Positions 53,872-63,180 of a stretch of 64,000 nucleotides of DNA are shown one piece after another. Location of the stretch: the NCBI RefSeq assembly GCF_039542905.1, contig NZ_BAABIS010000001.1, positions 8,432,001 to 8,496,000 of the forward strand, read 5' to 3'. Position numbers and translations under genes: made by a program. The notes beneath the pieces are model-generated. The model worked only from the letters and a program-made list of their open reading frames with translations, had not been told where the DNA came from and made no database searches. Every line of letters starts with the position of its first letter. Position 1 is the stretch's first letter. The stretch is from Kitasatospora terrestris (lineage in GTDB: Bacteria; Actinomycetota; Actinomycetes; Streptomycetales; Streptomycetaceae).

Positions 53872-55530
53872 ATGAAGTCCCGCGTTCCCGTACTCGCCGC
53901 TGCCGCCACGCTGCTGGCGGCGGCAGCAGTCACCGCCGCGCCACCGACCACTGCCGCGGCCGCCACCCCACGGCCGGTGGTGCGGGTGCTGCCACTGGGC
54001 GACTCGATCACCTACGGGGTGGGCAGCTGCACCGGCGCCGGCTACCGCCTTCCCCTCCAGGGCATGGCGGAGACCGGGGGCCGCTACCACCTGGACTTCG
54101 TGGGTTCGGCGCAGCCGGCGGGTCACATGGTCGACCCGCAGAACGAGGGCCATCCCGGCAAGGAGATCGCCGAGATCGGCGACGGGGTCCGGCAGGGCTG
54201 GATCACCGCGGCCCGTCCGGACGTCGTCCTGCTGCACATCGGCATCAACGACCTGGCCAACAACGACCGGCCCACCGAAGCCCCCGACCGGGCGAAGGCG
54301 TTGATCGACCAGATCTTCGCGGCGCAGCCGGGTGTCACGGTGATCATGCAGGGGCTGATCCCCACCTCGCAGGGCTGGGGCAGCAGCCCCGCGAACCTCT
54401 CCTTCCTGATCGCCGACTACAACACGCAGCTGCTGCGCTTCCAGGCGACCGAGCAGCAGCAGGGCAAGCACTTCCTGTTCGTCGAAGCGCCCGGCCTCAC
54501 CCCGCTCGGCCAGAGCGCGCCCGCCGAGCTGGCCGACGCCCTGCACCCCAACGACGCCGGCTACCGCCGGCTCGCCCAGAACTTCTCCACCGCCCTCGAC
54601 CAGGCCTGGGGTGCCCGCTGGTTCACCGGCACCGCGGGGCTGCCCAACCCCGCCGCCCAGCCCGACACGGTCCACCTGGTCACCGTCGCCCCGGCCCCCG
54701 ACCGGGCCCTGCGCAACACCGAGGGCGACTACGCGGCCGGTTCGTGGAGCGCCTGGCAGGGCATGGACCGCGGTTCGATCACCGAGGTGGCCTCGGCCGC
54801 TACCCGCAGCACCAACCACGTCTTCGCTGTCACCACGTCCGGCCAGCTCCTGGAGAAGGACGGCAACTACGCCACCGGACAGTGGTCCAGCTGGTTCCAG
54901 CCGGACATCGGCCCGCTGCGCGAGGGGGTGGTCCCCGCGGCGATCGCCGCGTCCTCGTACGACGACGTGGTGCACCTGGTGGCGGTCGGCACGGACGGGC
55001 ACCTCTACAACTCCGACGGCGACTGGGCGGCCGGCCACTGGAACGGCTGGACCGACCACGGCGGCAGCTTCACCCGGGTGGCGTCCGCGATGACCGCGGA
55101 CCGGGTGAACCACATCTTCGCGATCGAGTCGGGCAGCGGCCTGGTCAAGGAACTCGACGGCGACTACTGCCACGGCGCCTGGAGCAACTGGCAGACAGCG
55201 GGCAAAAACGGCCTGGCCGCGCTCGACGTGGCCGCCTCGGGGGACGGCGACACCGTCCACCTGAGCGCGATCCGCACCGACGGCGGCTGGTCCACCACCG
55301 ACGGCGACTTCGACACCCGCAGCTGGAACGACTGGACGCCGATGGGCGACCGGAACCTGGAACGGATCGCCTCCGCCTCCGCCAACCACGTGAACCACGT
55401 CTTCTTCACCACCACCGACCACCGCCTGGGGGAGAGGGACGGCGACTTCACCACCGGCAGCTGGAGCGCCTGGGGCGCCCCCACCGGCGCCGGCGACGCG
55501 ATCGGCATCAGTGCAGCCTTCACCCTCTGA
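53872..55530 (+). CDS. Secreted SGNH esterase/lipase with C-terminal propeller-like repeats
   Basis: A 552-residue exported enzyme. A signal peptide ends near Ala-Ala-Ala (30-33). The SGNH hydrolase domain (38-245) shows block I GDSITYG with Ser45, block III/II-type Gly region, GIND near 124 and block V DALHPNDAGY with Asp and His near 222-226. The rest is about five repeats of DGDWAAGHWNGW-type sequence, a propeller-like lectin or binding region. ATG 53872 follows GGGGGAG closely. It probably deacylates a polysaccharide or other polymer. Confidence 0.88.
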   Translation: MKSRVPVLAAAATLLAAAAVTAAPPTTAAAATPRPVVRVLPLGDSITYGVGSCTGAGYRLPLQGMAETGGRYHLDFVGSAQPAGHMVDPQNEGHPGKEIAEIGDGVRQGWITAARPDVVLLHIGINDLANNDRPTEAPDRAKALIDQIFAAQPGVTVIMQGLIPTSQGWGSSPANLSFLIADYNTQLLRFQATEQQQGKHFLFVEAPGLTPLGQSAPAELADALHPNDAGYRRLAQNFSTALDQAWGARWFTGTAGLPNPAAQPDTVHLVTVAPAPDRALRNTEGDYAAGSWSAWQGMDRGSITEVASAATRSTNHVFAVTTSGQLLEKDGNYATGQWSSWFQPDIGPLREGVVPAAIAASSYDDVVHLVAVGTDGHLYNSDGDWAAGHWNGWTDHGGSFTRVASAMTADRVNHIFAIESGSGLVKELDGDYCHGAWSNWQTAGKNGLAALDVAASGDGDTVHLSAIRTDGGWSTTDGDFDTRSWNDWTPMGDRNLERIASASANHVNHVFFTTTDHRLGERDGDFTTGSWSAWGAPTGAGDAIGISAAFTL

Positions 55531-55550
55531 CACACCGCCACCCCCCACTG

Positions 55551-55591
55551 CGGGCCCGGTACCACCGCTCCACGGGCAGCGGTGCCGGGCC
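55551..55591 (+). terminator. Terminator after SGNH gene
   Basis: An imperfect stem: GGCCCGG and CACCGCT pair with AGCGGTG and CCGGGCC around the loop CCACGGGC, with a small bulge. It lies about 20 bp after the stop. Confidence 0.55.
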
Positions 55592-55639
55592 TGCTCGCCA
55601 ACCCTTCCGGGCGTCGCGACGGGCCGGCCCGGCCCGTAG

Positions 55640-56602
55640 AACGATCTCGGCGGCCAGACGGCGGGGCCGCCCTGGTAGGCGGACACTCCATCAGGGTGGC
55701 GGGCATGGTGGCCCAGGACGTGGCGCCGTCATGGATCGACGCCGAGGTGCCGTCCTCGTCGACCGCTGTGGCCACCTCGACGTCGGGCAGGGCGAGGCGC
55801 GGGTGGAAGCGCAGCCTCCATCCGCGCCCAGCGGGGCGAGGTCGCTGAGGTCGCTGCGGCGCTCGGCGTCGGCCCGCACCTCGGCGAAGCCCGGCGGCGA
55901 GTGGCGGTGCGGTCGGGCACGAACTGCGCGAGGCCCTGGAACCAGCCGGACGCGCTCATGTGATCAGCGGCGACGGTGAGGGCGGCGTGACCGAGCCGGC
56001 CCCACGGCACCACTGGGTGTACTGACCACGGAGGTCGGTGACAGGGCGCACGACGTGGTGATCTTGGAATGAGTGAGGGGCTTCTGGCTCGGTGGGGATT
56101 GCGACATCTGCACCGGCTCCCAGAAAGGCCCTCGTGCCACACCGTAACGCACCGCTGACCGAGACCGGGCGCCTGCGCCTGGCCCGGTGCGGTGGGCAAG
56201 CAGCGCCGCGTTCCACCCAGACAGGCTGGTGCCCGGCTCCAGCACCCGCATGCCCTCCTCGACCTGCGGGGAGTCCAGCATGTCGACCACCAGTGCTTGC
56301 GCGGACAGGCTCGAGGTCGGCAGGACCGCGGTGAGCTGGGTGGCCGCGGCCGCATGCGGATCCGCGTACAGCAGCTCCGCCCAACGGGCCGGGCCAGTGT
56401 GCCGGTCGACGCCCTGCCAGGCGTGCCCGTCCCAGTGCCGCAGCAGCGCCGGCGCGAACCGGTCCCGCGGAAGAGCGGCGACGGCCGTGCGGATCCACGG
56501 CGAGCGCTCCGGCCACAACCCAGCTCTCGCCGTCGCCGCATCCAGACGCCCGCGCCACGCCCCGACGTCCGCCGCGGCGGGGGCCGTCCCGACCGCGGTC
56601 AC
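55640..56602 (-). pseudogene. Decayed FxLD-system (PCMT-like) methyltransferase
   Basis: The front is clear: WRGRLDAATARAGLWPERSP, then HWDGHAWQGVDRHTGPARWA, LPTSSLSAQALVVDMLDSP and MRVLEPGTSLSGWNAALLA, the SAM-binding start of the protein-isoaspartate-methyltransferase-like enzymes paired with FxLD lanthipeptides. The middle is deleted after about 56180. Pieces of the C-terminus follow in three frames: HAALTVAADHMSASGWFQG, DVEVATAVDEDGTSASIHDG and SAYQGGPAVW. GTG 56602 is the likely old start. Multiple frameshifts make it non-functional. Confidence 0.7.
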
Positions 56603-56613
56603 CCTGCGCGCCC

Positions 56614-56763
56614 CTACTCCTTGTGCTTGCCGTCGCCGGGCGGCTGCGGGGGAGCCTGCCCGTCCGCGTTCCCCGGAGGCGGTGTGCCCTGACCCGGGTC
56701 CGGCGCCGGCTTCTCGTGCTCGCGCAGGGTCGTGTCCCCTCCCTGCCGGCGACCGCCCGACAT
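56614..56763 (-). CDS. Small peptide gene upstream of the methyltransferase remnant
   Basis: A 49-residue frame, SGGRRQGGDTTLREHEKPAP to the end DGKHKE, ending 11 bp before the old methyltransferase start. Codon bias supports coding. In intact systems a precursor peptide sits here, but this one lacks an FxLD-like motif and Cys, so I cannot call it a precursor. A longer frame to 56868 exists. Confidence 0.35.
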   Translation of the reverse strand: MSGGRRQGGDTTLREHEKPAPDPGQGTPPPGNADGQAPPQPPGDGKHKE

Positions 56764-57113
56764 CCCCGGCGACCCGAGGCCCATCGTGCCCGCTGCCCCG
56801 CCCGGCGGGAAGAGCGCGTCGGCCGGTCTCACCCGTCCGTGGCGGCAAGTTTCCAAGGGGCGGCCCATGTCGGTCCGCCGGCCCGATACGAGTCGCTGAG
56901 ACCTCGTCGGCCACTTCGGCCGCTACACCGACCGCGCCGACGGCTGGGCGGAGGCCGGACGGGCGGGGCCGATCGGACGAACCCGGCGCCCGTCGGGGTG
57001 ACGTACCGTCACCGACCGGCGTGCTGAACGGTACCGCGCGGTGCACGCGTCCCTACTCTGAGACGCCCAGGACCGGTGCGGACCGGCTTCCCGACTTTCG
57101 AACGGTTGAACGC

Positions 57114-58703
57114 ATGCGAGTGAAGACCCGGAGCTGGCGGGTGTGGGCCGGCATCGGCGCCGTACTGGTCAGCGTCACTGCGACCACCGGCGCCGCCGTC
57201 CCGCAGAAGGGGCCGCGTCAGGACCTCGGACCGGCGATCAGGGCGATCCTGGACAAACCGCGGTACCAGCACTCCCAGTGGGGCATCCTGGAGCAGGACC
57301 CGCAGACCGGCCGGACGATCCACGACCTGCAGGGCGGCAAGTTCTTCATCCCCGGCTCCGTCGCCAAACTGATGAGCGTCTCCGGCGCGTGGGACACCCT
57401 CGGCGGCGACCACCGCTTCACCACCCCGGTCAACGCCCTCGGCAGCCGCTCCGGCTCCGTCCTCACCGGCAACCTGGCGATGGTCGCGCAGGGCGACCTC
57501 ACCATGGGCGGGCGGACCGCGCCGGACGGCCAGGTCTCCTACACGCCCATCGACCACACCTACGCCAACGACGTCCCGGGCGCCACGCTCACCCCGGAGG
57601 ACCCGCTGGCCGGCCTCGACTCCATCGCGCAGCAAGTCCGTTCGGCCGGCATCACCCAGGTCCGCGGCGACGTCGTCGTCGACCCGCGGTTGTTCACCGC
57701 CGGGCCGCCGCTCGACCCGGCGCCCACCCCGATGATCGTCAACGACAACGTCATCGACCTGCTCACCACCCCGACCGCCCCGGGGCAGGCCGCTCAGCTG
57801 TCCTGGCGGCCGCAGGTCGCCCCGTACCAGGTCACCTCGGACGTGCGGACCGTCCCGGCCGGCGGCACCACCGACATCCAGGTCTCCGCCGACCCGGACG
57901 GCACCCGGATCACCCTCTCCGGCACCATCGCTGCCGACGCCGACCCGGTGCTGCGGATCTCGCACGTCCAGGACCCGAACGCGTTCGCCCGCACCGCCCT
58001 GATCGAGGCGCTCGCCCGGGCCGGCGTGACAGTCGACGCCCGGCCGGTCGGGCCCAACCCGGTGGACCTGCTGCCCGCTTCCTACCCGGAGGGCTCCCGG
58101 GTCGCCGCCTACGTCTCACCGCCATTCGAGCAGTACACCCGCCTCATCCTCAAGGTCAGCCACAACCTCGGCGCCAACCTGGCGATCTGCCTGATGGCCG
58201 TCTCCGCCGGCAGCCACGACTGCCTGGACGGCTTCCCCGTCCTGCGGACCTTCCTGGAGCGGGCCGGCGTCGACCTCACCCAGGTCCAGCTCGCCGACGG
58301 CCGCGGCGGCGACCCCGTCGACCGGATCACGCCCGTCGCAGTCAACCAGATCCTCGCGCACTGGCTGCGCACCCCCGAGGCCGACACCTTCCGCAACGCC
58401 CTGCCGATCCTCGGTGTCGACGGCACCCTCGCGGACAACTGCACCGACTGCCCGGCCAAGGGCAAGGTCTGGGCGAAGACCGGCACCGTCGCCGGCTTCG
58501 ACCACCTCAACCAGCAGCTCGCCGTCGGCGCGGAGACCGTCGCCGGCTACCTGGACGCGGGCAACGGCCGGCTCCACACCTTCTTCGTCGGCGTCAACAG
58601 CACCCAGGCGGCCGACTTCGGCGACTTCCTGGAGGTCATCGACGACGTCACGAACGTCGCCGCGCTCCTCCAGCAGCAGGCCGCCCGCCACCCGCACCAC
58701 TGA
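57114..58703 (+). CDS. D-alanyl-D-alanine carboxypeptidase/endopeptidase (PBP4/DacB type)
   Basis: A 529-residue exported class C penicillin-binding protein that trims peptidoglycan side chains. All three active-site motifs are present: SxxK as SVAK (Ser82, Lys85), SxN as SHN (349-351) and KTG (455-457). The large insert between the first two motifs (about 120-300) is typical of PBP4. The N-terminal signal (WRVWAGIGAVLVSVTATTG) is followed directly by the enzyme. ATG 57114 has a weak ribosome site. Confidence 0.93.
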   Translation: MRVKTRSWRVWAGIGAVLVSVTATTGAAVPQKGPRQDLGPAIRAILDKPRYQHSQWGILEQDPQTGRTIHDLQGGKFFIPGSVAKLMSVSGAWDTLGGDHRFTTPVNALGSRSGSVLTGNLAMVAQGDLTMGGRTAPDGQVSYTPIDHTYANDVPGATLTPEDPLAGLDSIAQQVRSAGITQVRGDVVVDPRLFTAGPPLDPAPTPMIVNDNVIDLLTTPTAPGQAAQLSWRPQVAPYQVTSDVRTVPAGGTTDIQVSADPDGTRITLSGTIAADADPVLRISHVQDPNAFARTALIEALARAGVTVDARPVGPNPVDLLPASYPEGSRVAAYVSPPFEQYTRLILKVSHNLGANLAICLMAVSAGSHDCLDGFPVLRTFLERAGVDLTQVQLADGRGGDPVDRITPVAVNQILAHWLRTPEADTFRNALPILGVDGTLADNCTDCPAKGKVWAKTGTVAGFDHLNQQLAVGAETVAGYLDAGNGRLHTFFVGVNSTQAADFGDFLEVIDDVTNVAALLQQQAARHPHH

Positions 58704-59521
58704 CGGGGCACCGCCACCACCGGGGCGCGGACGGCACGGCTGTCCGCGCCCTGCGGCGTGCCGCCGATACCCGGTGGCCCGGCGGCACCGCGCCCGACCA
58801 CAACGCGGGAAGCGGACCAGGCTGGTCCGGCGGCCCGACAAGGCGTCGAGCGCCCCGGTGTCCCGAGCCGCCCGCCACTCCTGGATGCGGGAGCGGTACA
58901 GGCGCCACGGCGCAGCACCGTGCCTTTTTCGCCCTCCGGCGCGGCGTCGTGCTCGGCGACGATCCGCAGCTTGTACTCGGGGCTGAGGGTGCGGCGCTTC
59001 GGCTTCGTGAACGGGCAGCACCGCACACAGGCGATGTCGGATGCGGGGGTGGGCCGCACTGTGGTCCTGGGCATGGTGCGGCCGACGTCGTCCTGACGTC
59101 GGCGCGTCCCGCTCGGCGGACTGGTCGCGGTCTCAGCCGGATGGCGGTTGTCCTCGTCGGCACCGTTGGCGCCGTTGGCGCCGTCGGCGCCGACGGCGGC
59201 GCGCGAGGCTGGAAGGATGCCCTGGTGCGATGGCGCTACGGCCGCGGCGGAGCCCGCTACTCCCTGCTGGAGGCGCTGGAGGCACCACAGCCACTCGCCC
59301 ACGTAGCCGGTCACGCCGGTGGTGTCGTTGGCCTCGAACACCGGCCCGGCGCACAACAGGACGTGTTCGCGATCCGGGCCGTCGAGCTTGGTGCCGGCCG
59401 GAACGTTGTCGCGCCAGAGCTGGTAGCCGGGCTCGTCCACGTCGGTACGGGCTCTCATGATCTTGTCGGCGATGGTCCAGGCAGCTGCGGCGCGGTCCTC
59501 GGATTCCTGCTGGGTGGTCAT
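58547..59521 (-). CDS. Hypothetical protein whose 3' part runs into IS3 OrfA remains
   Basis: The first 100 or so residues look like a real gene: TTQQESEDRAAAAWTIADKI, DVDEPGYQLWRDNVPAGTKL and EANDTTGVTGYVGEWLWCLQ, with GGGAG seven bases before ATG 59521. A tandem GANGANGA stretch (DNA 59162-59200) follows. Then comes an IS3 OrfA-like piece (RRTLSPEYKLRIVAEHDAAP), after which the frame runs on antisense to the carboxypeptidase gene. The natural stop appears lost to an insertion. No family is recognised for the front. Confidence 0.5.
   Translation of the reverse strand: MTTQQESEDRAAAAWTIADKIMRARTDVDEPGYQLWRDNVPAGTKLDGPDREHVLLCAGPVFEANDTTGVTGYVGEWLWCLQRLQQGVAGSAAAVAPSHQGILPASRAAVGADGANGANGADEDNRHPAETATSPPSGTRRRQDDVGRTMPRTTVRPTPASDIACVRCCPFTKPKRRTLSPEYKLRIVAEHDAAPEGEKGTVLRRGACTAPASRSGGRLGTPGRSTPCRAAGPAWSASRVVVGRGAAGPPGIGGTPQGADSRAVRAPVVAVPRQWCGWRAACCWRSAATFVTSSMTSRKSPKSAAWVLLTPTKKVWSRPLPASR
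58800..59015 (-). mobile_element. IS3-family OrfA fragment
   Basis: KPKRRTLSPEYKLRIVAEHD and APEGEKGTVLRR in one frame are followed by YRSRIQEWRAARDTGALDAL in another. Together they match the HTH region of an IS3 OrfA transposase protein, broken by a frameshift and with no OrfB. It is a dead IS scrap. Confidence 0.6.
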
Positions 59522-59768
59522 CACCAGCTCCCACGGGCATACCTGATCCTGGCCGCGGGGTTCCCGCCGGGTGAGGTCGACCAGGCGGCTGCCGACGGCG
59601 CTGGCATGCTGCATCGCCTGCTGCGCCGGTATTCCCGATCCGCCCCCGCCTTCCGTCCGTGGCCCGGTGTCGGACCGTGCGGCGAAGGCATGCGGTCATC
59701 CTGTCGAGTAGGTCGAGCACGGGGCAGTTCGGGTCGGGCCGGCCGGGGAGGGATCCGCCGGGGTGGGA

Positions 59769-60473
59769 TCAGCTGGTGAGGGCGGTGGGTACGAAGGCTG
59801 CCAGCCAGACCAGTACGAAGGTTCCGCACGTCATCACCGGTACCAGGAAGCGGGTCTCGAAGCGGTTCCCCGTCCGTTTGATCAGTACCAGCTCGAACCG
59901 CCGCCCGTACGGCCACAGCAGTGGCACACCCTGCCGGGTGAGGAAGTCGCCCAGCAGGTGGGCCAGGGTGCCGAGCACTACCGTCCAGGGCAGCCACGCT
60001 CCGGTCCCGGGGAGCCAGGTGTCGACCGAGGCCGTTCCGATCGCGGCCAGGCCGATGGTGGTGGCCCGCGAGTGGGTGCAGCGTCCGGGGGTGTGCGAGC
60101 GCAGGGCGTGGACGGCGAGCAGGAGCAGGGCGAAGGTCAGTCCGTCGGTGAAGCCGCGCTGCCAGCGGGTCACGCCCGCCAGGCTTCCCGCGCCCACCAG
60201 CGCGACGAAGAGCAGGGAGTGGGTGGCGTGCCGGTGTCCTCCGGAGAGCCGGGCCACCGCGCGGCAGAGGAGCCGCGTGAACGGTCCGAAGAGGTTGGCC
60301 ACCGTTCCGTCGTGGTGGTCGAGGTCGGGTAGCAGGGCCGCGCCCGCGCTCAGCAGCGCGCCGACCAGGACCTCGCCGGGGAGCAGGGGGCGTCCGGCCG
60401 CGACCGGTGCGAGGAAGGGGGCTGCCGCCGCGAACACGAGTGCTCCGCTCACGGCGTGCGAGTGGCCCATCAT
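59769..60473 (-). CDS. YdjM-like membrane metal-dependent hydrolase
   Basis: A 234-residue membrane protein of the YdjM/DUF457 group. It has GHSHAVSGALVF at the start, LLPDLDHHDGTVANLFGPF and GGHRHATHSLLFVALVGAG, the conserved His/Asp clusters, and a C-terminal GDFLTRQGVPLLWP. About six spans are visible. ATG 60473 is chosen; ATG 60470 is also possible. In E. coli the relative is LexA-regulated, but its role is unclear; no LexA box is apparent here. Confidence 0.87.
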   Translation of the reverse strand: MMGHSHAVSGALVFAAAAPFLAPVAAGRPLLPGEVLVGALLSAGAALLPDLDHHDGTVANLFGPFTRLLCRAVARLSGGHRHATHSLLFVALVGAGSLAGVTRWQRGFTDGLTFALLLLAVHALRSHTPGRCTHSRATTIGLAAIGTASVDTWLPGTGAWLPWTVVLGTLAHLLGDFLTRQGVPLLWPYGRRFELVLIKRTGNRFETRFLVPVMTCGTFVLVWLAAFVPTALTS

Positions 60474-60606
60474 GCGTGTCCGCCCCCTGCGTGCCAGCCG
60501 CCCGTCGGCGTCCCGGCAGCACTCGCGGGAGGACCGGCGGACGGTTTCCGTCAGCGGTCGACTGCCCGTTGACCGGCCGTCCATGCGCGGGCGCGGCGGT
60601 CGGTGA

Positions 60607-61142
60607 TCACTCCGCGCCGCCGCCCGGCAGCGGATCCCGGACGAAGGTGCAGGGCAGCAGCGGTCCGTGCAGCCCGAGGTGGCAGTCCTCGCCCCACTGC
60701 TCGGCCGGCTGCCGCCCGGCGGCGGTGAACTCCTCGCTGCGGTCCGCCTCCACCAGGAAGGAGACGCTGACGAAGTCGTCGCCGCGGGCCCGTTCTCGTG
60801 GGCCTCCCGCGCGAACGGGCGCAGCGCCTCCACCGCCTGCACCGCGGCGGTCCCCTCCCGCGCCGAGACCTCCCGGGCCACGAGTTCACCCAGCCGCACC
60901 TTGGCGCCGGGGTCGTTGCTCGCCCGGCTCTCCTCGTTCGGTTCCCGCGTCTGGGTGGAGTCGTCCAGGATCTGCCGGAGCATGGCGTCCTCCTCGAACT
61001 GTCCCTTGAGCAGGTACTCGGTGCAGCCCGCCAGGTCGTCGAGGCATCGGCGGCAGGTGTCGGCGTGCTCCGCGAGCACGCCCCGCACCTGTTCGCCGTC
61101 GGAGGCGGCGGCGCCGAACTGCAGGGCAGGACTGTGCCGTCC
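60607..61142 (-). pseudogene. Truncated, frameshifted GvpL/GvpF gas-vesicle protein
   Basis: From about 61142 the frame reads ALQFGAAASDGEQVRGVLAE, CRRCLDDLAGCTEYLLKGQF and EEDAMLRQIL, the middle of GvpL/F. After REAHENGPAA (about 60795) the match moves frame to SVSFLVEADRSEEFTAAGRQ and ends GLHGPLLPCTFVRD with a TGA at 60607. The N-terminal half is absent. No other gas-vesicle gene is in the window. Confidence 0.65.
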
Positions 61143-61236
61143 GCCATCGGATCGCCATGGACACTGGGGAGACTGCGGCTCGGACCGGGGGGCACGGCCG
61201 CATCAACGCGGATTCGGCGATTTGGTCCGCTTGGTC

Positions 61237-61605
61237 TCAGGCCGCGTAGTCGAGGCGGGCCAGGTCGGCGTGGTCGGGATCCCAGGGTGATGGCGCCGGC
61301 TCCCGCTCGTCGTGCGTCAGTGCCAGCTGCGCGGGCAGGTGAACGGGACGCCCCGTGAGGTGGTGCAACCTCCAGCGCGGCCCCGGCGAGGCACTCCCCT
61401 GTGCCAGGTCCGCCTCGAAGCAAGCAGGAAGCACCGCCTGGGCCCGGACCCGCACTCCCTGGTCCGAGGCAGCTTCGAAGACACGGTTTGGATCAGTGGT
61501 GACGGTCCAGCGCACCGCGGCGGGATCCGAACGGTCCACCGCACCCTGTCCATGCTCAACGGTAGGGCCAGGCCACCGTCCCGTAACAGTGTCCAGGAGT
61601 GACAT
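61237..61605 (-). CDS. Hypothetical protein
   Basis: A 122-residue frame from ATG 61605: MSLLDTVTGRWPGPTVEHGQ, VRWTVTTDPNRVFEAASDQG and a Pro/Asp-rich tail ending DLARLDYAA. The frame stays open upstream to 61731. Codon bias is weaker than in neighbours and there is no clear ribosome site. No family is recognised; it may be spurious or decayed. Confidence 0.4.
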   Translation of the reverse strand: MSLLDTVTGRWPGPTVEHGQGAVDRSDPAAVRWTVTTDPNRVFEAASDQGVRVRAQAVLPACFEADLAQGSASPGPRWRLHHLTGRPVHLPAQLALTHDEREPAPSPWDPDHADLARLDYAA

Positions 61606-61812
61606 CTGCTGCCGGCTCCCGGAACTGCAGGCATTCCGAATGGTGTTGGATGCGCCGGGTTCCTGTAGCGCGTGCTGGCGTATGTGCTTGGCCGGCAACT
61701 TTGCTTTCTTGCCGGGAGGCAGGGAAGTCAACCCCGGAGGTCGTCAAGCGCCGCACGTTCGCTGTCGCGCTGTTCTCCCACACCGGGGGCCGGATCCGGC
61801 GACAGGACGAAC

Positions 61813-61848
61813 GGCGGCGGGCACCCCTGCTGGGAAGTGCCCGCCGCC
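61813..61848. terminator. Hairpin next to the IS110 element
   Basis: A perfect 12-bp stem GGCGGCGGGCAC with a 12-base loop, 34 bp after the transposase stop on the minus strand and outside the direct repeat. It is a likely terminator. Confidence 0.55.
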
Positions 61849-61867
61849 GCGACCGCGCGTGGATGAA

Positions 61868-63046
61868 GCTCCTATAGATCGTCAAGCGGTCTGAAGGAGC
61901 GGTTGGGGGCTGATTGATGGCTGGACGAGGTGCTTGTAGACCTCGCGGGCGATGAAGCGTTTGAGGCAGCGCAGGATGTCCTTCTTGGACATGCCTTCGG
62001 CGGTGCGACGGGCGACGTATTCGCGGGTGCGTGGGTCATGGCGCATCCGGACCAGGGCGATGACGTGGAGGGCGTTGTTGGCTTGTCGGTCGCCGCCGCG
62101 GTTGAGACGGTGTCGGTGGGTGCGGCCGGAGCTGGCGGGAACTGGGGCGGCCGCGCACAGGTGCGCGAAGGACGCCTCTGACCTGAGCCGGTCGGAGTTG
62201 TCACCGGCGGTGATCAGGAGCTGGGCCGCGGTCTCGGTGCCGACTCCGGACAGTGCGACCAGTTCGGGGGCCGCCTGGGTGACCAGCGGTTTGAGCTCGG
62301 CGTCGGCGTTGGTGATCTCGTCGGTGAGGTACTGGTAGCGGCGGGCCAGGCGCCGCAGCGCGATCCTGACCGCGCCCGCCGGGTCGTGGGTGTGTGTGCC
62401 CGGCCGGGAGCGGGCCAGCTGTCTGATCAGCTCGCTGGTGGGCAGGCCGCGCAGCTTTTCGCGGACCTCTGCGGGGGCGGTGACGATGAGGTTGCGGATC
62501 TGGTTGATGGTCTGGGTGCGGGACTTGATGGCTGAGCGGCGGACGACCCGCAGGGACCGGATGGCCTCCACGATGCCGTCGCGGGTCTTGGGTGTGCCGC
62601 CGGCCCGGCCGGAGAGCACTGCGGTCGCGGCGGCGTAGGCATCGACGGGGTCGGACTTGCCGTTGGCCCGGCGGGCCCTGCGGTCGGGCCGGTCCACGTC
62701 GACGACGGTGACCTGGTTCGTCCGTAGGTGGCGGGCGAGTTCGGCTCCGTAGGCGCCGGTGCCCTCCACCCCGACGGCCATCAGATCGCCGTGCGAGCGC
62801 AGCCAGTCCAGCAGTCGCCGGTAGCCGTCGGGTGTGGTGGGGAACGACTCGGTCGCCAGGTGGCGGCCGATGGAGTCAATCACGGCGGCCTGGTGGAAGT
62901 CGGTGTGGGTGTCGACGCCGCCGACGACCGCTATGTGGTCTGACATGCTGGGCCCTGCTGTCCTTCCGTACGACGTGCGGGGGGATGGCACGCGCCGGTC
63001 GGGCGGCAGGACAAGACTGTGATGGGACCTTTGGCCGGGCTCCTAT
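61868..63046 (-). mobile_element. IS110-family insertion element, about 1.17 kb
   Basis: A single transposase gene is flanked by two copies of GCTCCTAT (61868-61875 and 63039-63046), 1171 bp apart. IS110 elements have no terminal inverted repeats, and none is seen. The 8-bp repeats may mark the element ends or a recombination core. The short non-coding end upstream of the transposase start (62947-63038) fits the long left end (bridge-RNA region) of IS110-type elements, though it is rather short. Confidence 0.65.
61882..62946 (-). CDS. IS110-family transposase (DEDD type)
   Basis: A 354-residue recombinase. The N-terminal RuvC-like domain has all four acidic residues: Asp12 in GGVDTH, Glu61 in VGVEGTGAYG, and Asp99/Asp102 in KSDPVDAY. 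The C-terminal Transposase_20 domain has LVALSGVGTETAAQLL and SSGRTHRHRLNRGGDRQ with the conserved Ser. The gene looks intact and the length is normal for the family, so the element may still be active. Confidence 0.93.
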   Translation of the reverse strand: MSDHIAVVGGVDTHTDFHQAAVIDSIGRHLATESFPTTPDGYRRLLDWLRSHGDLMAVGVEGTGAYGAELARHLRTNQVTVVDVDRPDRRARRANGKSDPVDAYAAATAVLSGRAGGTPKTRDGIVEAIRSLRVVRRSAIKSRTQTINQIRNLIVTAPAEVREKLRGLPTSELIRQLARSRPGTHTHDPAGAVRIALRRLARRYQYLTDEITNADAELKPLVTQAAPELVALSGVGTETAAQLLITAGDNSDRLRSEASFAHLCAAAPVPASSGRTHRHRLNRGGDRQANNALHVIALVRMRHDPRTREYVARRTAEGMSKKDILRCLKRFIAREVYKHLVQPSISPQPLLQTA

Positions 63047-63180
63047 GAAGTCACAGGCGCCCGACCGGCCGCGTGCATAGCGGCACCGCTCGGACGGTCG
63101 ACGATTCAACCGAAGGACAGCCGAAGCGTCAGTCAGAGGGAGGGTCAGACCGCCGAGCGATGCGATCTACATCCTCACAG

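Noticed and set aside
53693..53872. 60-codon frame whose TAA overlaps the SGNH start
   Set aside because: Coupling is attractive, but there is no ribosome site and codon bias is mixed.
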